Below, piece by piece: positions 59,641 to 64,000 of a stretch of 64,000 nucleotides of DNA; within the stretch, counting starts at the first letter, position 1; every line of letters starts with the position of its first letter. Origin of the DNA: Cytospora piceicola (Eukaryota > Ascomycota > Sordariomycetes > Diaporthales > Cytosporaceae). A program made the translations under genes and the position numbers. Under the pieces are notes generated by a model, which did no database searches, was not told where the DNA came from, and saw only the letters and a list, made by a program, of their open reading frames with translations. Location of the stretch: positions 372,001 through 436,000 of the forward strand of contig JALQBC010000024.1 in the NCBI GenBank assembly GCA_023375675.1. The letters are read 5' to 3'.

Positions 59641-62600
59641 AGTAAATTTATAAAATTTATAGTATTAACCGTTATATATTATAAACCGCGATAAAAAGTA
59701 ACGAATATAGTTTTTTAATAGTTTTCCGGAATAATCGGTTATTAGAAAAACCTTTTTATAATATCTATAATTATAAAAATAGTAAAACCTTTTAAAAAGT
59801 TAAAAATATTATCTTATCGAAGTAAGGAATAGCTATAAAGAACGAGTTTAGTATTAACGCGATAAAGGTCTACGACTATATATAGCTTAAAATTACGTTA
59901 AACGATAAACGTAAGTAATATATAAAAATAAATTTCGTTAACCGAAACGTTTTTAATAACGTTAATACTTTTTAAAAAGTTAATAATTAAATTAAAGACT
60001 ATCCGATCTTTATAAGATATATTATATAGTTTTTAAATAAGGTTATTAAAGTTAACGCCTTCTTTAAATAAAATACTTATCTTAATACTGTTATTAAATT
60101 AACTTAAGCTTAAACTAAATAACCGGGTATAATAAAAGATTAACTATCGAACCTTATTAATCTGTTTCGAGGTTTACTTATTATAAATATTAACGTTGTT
60201 AATATTAAAATTAGGATCCGGTATAAATATATTAAAAGGGTAACCGTCGGGAAATTATTTTTTTTTTTTATTAAAAAGTATATTGTTTAATAAGTCGGCT
60301 AAAAGAATTATTATTAATATTTTATCTTTTTAAATAAAATATATCTAAATATTTTCGGTAATAATAAAGCGTTAAAGATAACTTATAACTTAGCCTTTAT
60401 AAATTATAATAAAGAAGTTACCGAAATTTAAAAAAAGGAATATATAAGTATATTTATCTATAATAGCGTTAAGAAAAGATTTATATATAGTATTACAGCT
60501 ATCGACTATAGCTTATAAAGTAAGTAAATATTTATCGGCTATTATAAGTAACTGCTAGTAACGAGTTTCGATATTATAACTTTATTTAAGTAATATAATA
60601 ACTTTTTATATAATTTTAAAAACTATAGTTTATCTTTAAACTAAAAGATTTCTAATATAAATAGTTTAAATTTAACGACTAATATCGGTAATATAAATCG
60701 TTTTATTACGTTTTAAAGAGCTTTATTTAATATATAATTACTTTACTTTTAAAAAAGGAAGTTTAAAAAGTAGTTTATAAGAAAGTTTATCGATAATATA
60801 TATATATTTAGTTATAGTTTAAAATTACTTCTCTTTATCGGGAATATCGATAAGGATTTTAACGCAATAAGTAATAAGTAGACCTTAGCTAATACTATTA
60901 AAGGGAATAGGTTTAAATAGTAGCTAATATTAAGTATCGAGGTAATTCTTTTAAAAGAGTTTTTCCGATATAAAAGTAGCGTTTAAAGTAGTATCGAAGA
61001 CTTTTAAAATATATTTACTAATTAAAGTTCGTATAACTATTTTTAAGTAATTAAGTTTAAAAAAGGAATAAAACTAGTCCTGTCGGTTAAAAGCTATAAA
61101 GGTAAATAATAATATATCTGCTAAAGGTAGTTTATATTCGCTTTATATAACTTAAACTTTAAGGTTATTATAATAGGGCGGCGTTTTAAATTTAATAGAT
61201 AATTTACTAGCTAATAAGGTTTTCCGTTTTAATATAAAGGATAATTTCTTATTTAATAAGGTCTTTATAAATAATTTATTACTTAATAAAGTTTTACGTT
61301 TTAATTTAAAGGATAATATATTTTAAGGTTACGGCTTTATAATATTATAGTATAGCGGAAGCTTAAAATTAATAGAATTAAGTATTTCGGCCGGGTTTAG
61401 TCGATAAGTAGGTAAAATATCGTTAGTATTCTTAATAATAATAGAAAGAAGAACTTATACTGTTAGCAGAGACGTTTTTTAAGCTATTTACTAAGTTATT
61501 TTTCCGACTTAATAGAACTAAAACTAAAAGGTTTAAAACTATTAGACTCGGATATAAAGTCTGTATAATAGCGATTATTATAGTATTACTTAATATTATT
61601 TAAAATCTCTGGAGTAAGTTCTTTTTTAACTATATAAGCTTTAATATTAAATCGACGATTATCGTCTGTATTAAAGTAGCGGTTATTTTTAACGTACCTT
61701 TTTATATATCGGTAGCCTTAATCGTTACTATAGTTATTATAGGTAGGCTTTTTATATCTTTAGCTACTATCTTTATCTCGGAAATTTTAAGGTTTATTAG
61801 TAAGGAGTTCGGAAGGCTTATTCTAGCGATCTCGGTCTTAGTTTTAACTATAATCTCGACGGTCTTATAAGTTATAGTCGCGGTTATAGTCTTAATTATA
61901 GTAGCGGTCGAAATCTTACCTACAGTTATTATTACGAAGAGTAAATCTAAAAGAGGCTTAATTATTATACCGACGGTTATCGAAACGATTTTTATTAAAA
62001 GTCCGATCGACGTAAGTATTAAACTTTTAGAACTTTTAAAGCTTTCGCCGGAGATCTTTAAGCTTTTAAGCCTACTTATTTATATTCTCTTTATTTTTAT
62101 ATTATTTTTAATAAACGTTATACTTTTTATAAGTAACTGTATATTTAAATTCTTTTAATATATTACTTTTTAAACAGAGTATAATAACCGTTTAAAGATC
62201 GGCGTTTAAACTTCTATAAATATAATAGACTTTAACGTTTTCGTCGATCTTACCGGTTTTATTATATAAACGAATCTTCTTATCGATATATTATTAAAAA
62301 GAAAACTAGTCTTTTCTGTTAAAGCTATACTGTATTTTATCGGCTTAAAATATAAAGTCGTTACGATTAAACGTAAATTATTATTATAATTTAATCTTTT
62401 AAAGAAAAAGATTATTTTTTAATACTTTATATTTACTCGGAGTTAATAATATAAATTATTTAGCTTTATTATTATCGAAGTAAGAAATAATACTAATAAA
62501 CAGATTAATAAAAACGTTTTCTTTTTTATATAGCTTAACTAAGTAATAAATTTTAAAGATATAGGCGTTTATACCTTTACTATTAAATTTAAATATATTT

Positions 62601-63550
62601 AGCTTTAATTTAAATATTATATTCCGGAATATAACAGAGGTTCGGTTTATATTATTATATAGGTTTTAGAATTACCTAAAGCGGCTTTAATTATATTTAT
62701 AACTATAGTTACGGTTTTTCGTAAGTAATAAAACTCGAAATCGTTTAAGTTCCTTTAATAATCTTTAACGCTTTAAAGATTTCTAACAGGATTAGAAGTA
62801 AAAACGAGATCGAAAGTAAGGTTTACGGTTTTCGACTTATAAAAGTAATATATCGCGTCGACGGCGACAGCGTTCCGAATTATCTTCCGTTTTAAATTCC
62901 GCTATTTTTCCTCTGCTAAGTATTTATTATCGAAATAAGCTAAAGGCTAAGCCGGCTTAAATAAGAGACTATATATCTATAAACTTAACGTTATAAGCTT
63001 TTTATTATTAGTCTAGTAATTAAATAGTAAATCTATATCGGAATTATATTAATATAACGACGAAAGCGTTCTTCGAATATATTACGGCGTAAAAGGAATC
63101 GAGGTTTCGACGAGTAGCGCTAATCTAAGCTATACGTTCGTCCTTACAGAACTATTTTAAAAGGTTTCGGATTTCGTAAAAGACGTTATATAATATATAC
63201 TTTATTAGCTCCGGGAAATTATATAAGGCTATAACCTGTTCTATAGTATAAATAAAAACAGTATCGTAAAGGTAGTCGATTTAAAAGTATAAAAGAGCTT
63301 AAAGTAAAGGATTATTTATATTTACTATAGTAAAAAAGGTAAGTTATAATTAAGGAAAGGGTTTAATATAAAATAAACTATACAGATAAAGGCTATTAAC
63401 TTAAGGTTATTTAATAAGCTCGACTATACTATTAAAATACTAATAATATAGAATAGCCGGTTAGATAATTTTATTAGTCGCGATATATTACGGTTTTAAA
63501 GGCTTTAAAGTAAAGGAAAATATAAAGCTTAATAACTTCGATATAATAAT

Positions 63551-63654
63551 TTCTGTATCTTATAGAGCGTTAATAATCTTTATATTTTATAAAGCGTTAG
63601 TATTTTCTATATTTTATAAAGCGTTAATAACTTCTATATCTTATAAAGCGTTAC
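63551..63654 (+). repeat. Tandem repeat, four imperfect units of 25-29 bp
   Basis: Units contain TATATTTTATAAAGCGTTA with small variants (CTTATAGAGCGTTA, CTTATAAAGCGTTA). Within RIP-degraded DNA. Confidence 0.65.
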
Positions 63655-64000
63655 TCTTTCTTCCGCTTACCGAATAATTAGTATTATCTAGCTTAAACAG
63701 AAAGGAGCGGTTTTATATTTAAATAGCTATATCTTTTACTAAAAAGGCACGTTTTTAATCCGCTTTTATTATTAACTAAAATAATAACGTCGAGGGACTT
63801 TAGTAAATAGAAAGAGGTTTAGTAGGTAACTTAAAGGTAACTAAGGCTACTAAAGCTTTATCGGGGAAAGCTTTTAAAGCTTTATCGCTAAGAGCCTCTA
63901 AGGCTTTATTAACCTTAATAAATCGGCTGTTAGGTCTACGAGCTTTATCGCGTTTACCTTTACTACCTATAAGGGTATTTTTTATCGTAAAGTAGTAAGA

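Larger units (their letters stand above)
37916..64000. repeat. AT-rich block of RIP-degraded transposon DNA
   Basis: About 26 kb with no intact gene. Within roughly 100 bp near 37.9 kb the sequence changes from normal composition to DNA dominated by TA, with CA and TG rare and stops (TAA, TAG) in every frame. This is the signature of repeat-induced point mutation, which turns CpA into TpA on both strands of repeats. Two Gypsy reverse-transcriptase relics, a full LTR pair and several tandem repeats are recognisable inside and listed separately. The remainder cannot be assigned by eye. The block continues past the window end. Confidence 0.9.
57464..64000 (-). mobile_element. Older Gypsy-type retrotransposon remains, target of the 11.3-kb insertion
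   Basis: DNA to the right of the insertion, which should once have been joined to the DNA ending at 46170. It has a second RT relic (59260-59640, minus) but no LTR was found, so its ends lie outside the window or are unrecognisable. The 5' (gag/protease) part would lie between about 60 and 64 kb. Confidence 0.55.

Overview
The window is nuclear DNA of a filamentous ascomycete (Pezizomycotina, most likely Sordariomycetes). The genes have short introns of about 45-180 nt, many with GT...CTAAC/CTGAC...AG signals. They are densely packed in alternating orientation, and a large AT-rich block at the right carries the marks of repeat-induced point mutation (RIP). I cannot name the species. All functional calls come from reading protein motifs by eye; no database was searched.

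From 1 to about 28.8 kb the window is a conserved housekeeping gene block. In order it holds PTA1 (mRNA 3'-end processing, -), COA3 (cytochrome oxidase assembly, +), a DEP1/Sds3-type histone deacetylase subunit (-), NOP12 (ribosome biogenesis, +), an unknown 162-aa protein (-), HEM25 (mitochondrial glycine carrier for haem synthesis, -), COG8 (Golgi tethering, -), SDH2 (respiratory complex II iron-sulfur subunit, +), a small secreted 8-cysteine protein (+), ADE2 (purine synthesis, -), DUS4 (tRNA dihydrouridine synthase, +), a transcription-type cyclin (-), PRP4 (U4/U6 snRNP, +) and an AGC kinase of the S6-kinase type (+). These genes share no single pathway; three serve mitochondrial respiration or haem and several serve RNA metabolism.

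From 28.8 to 37.75 kb gene density falls and the content becomes accessory. There is a 2.7-kb gene-poor stretch, an astacin-like zinc metalloprotease with a long acidic linker (-), a broken or oddly spliced unknown gene (+), and a berberine-bridge-type FAD oxidoreductase (+). Palindromic TACCTAGGTA motifs are scattered in the intergenic DNA of this part and of the housekeeping block.

From about 37.9 kb to the end (26 kb) base composition switches abruptly to very AT-rich DNA with no intact genes. It is a nest of RIP-degraded transposons. An 11.3-kb Ty3/Gypsy LTR retrotransposon (46171-57463, coding on the minus strand) has 238-bp LTRs that differ only by transitions and is flanked by a 5-bp target duplication. 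It sits inside older repeat DNA that itself holds a second Gypsy reverse-transcriptase relic. It was in turn hit by a 685-bp non-autonomous hAT-type element with a perfect 8-bp duplication, which still carries many CA/TG dinucleotides and so probably arrived after RIP.
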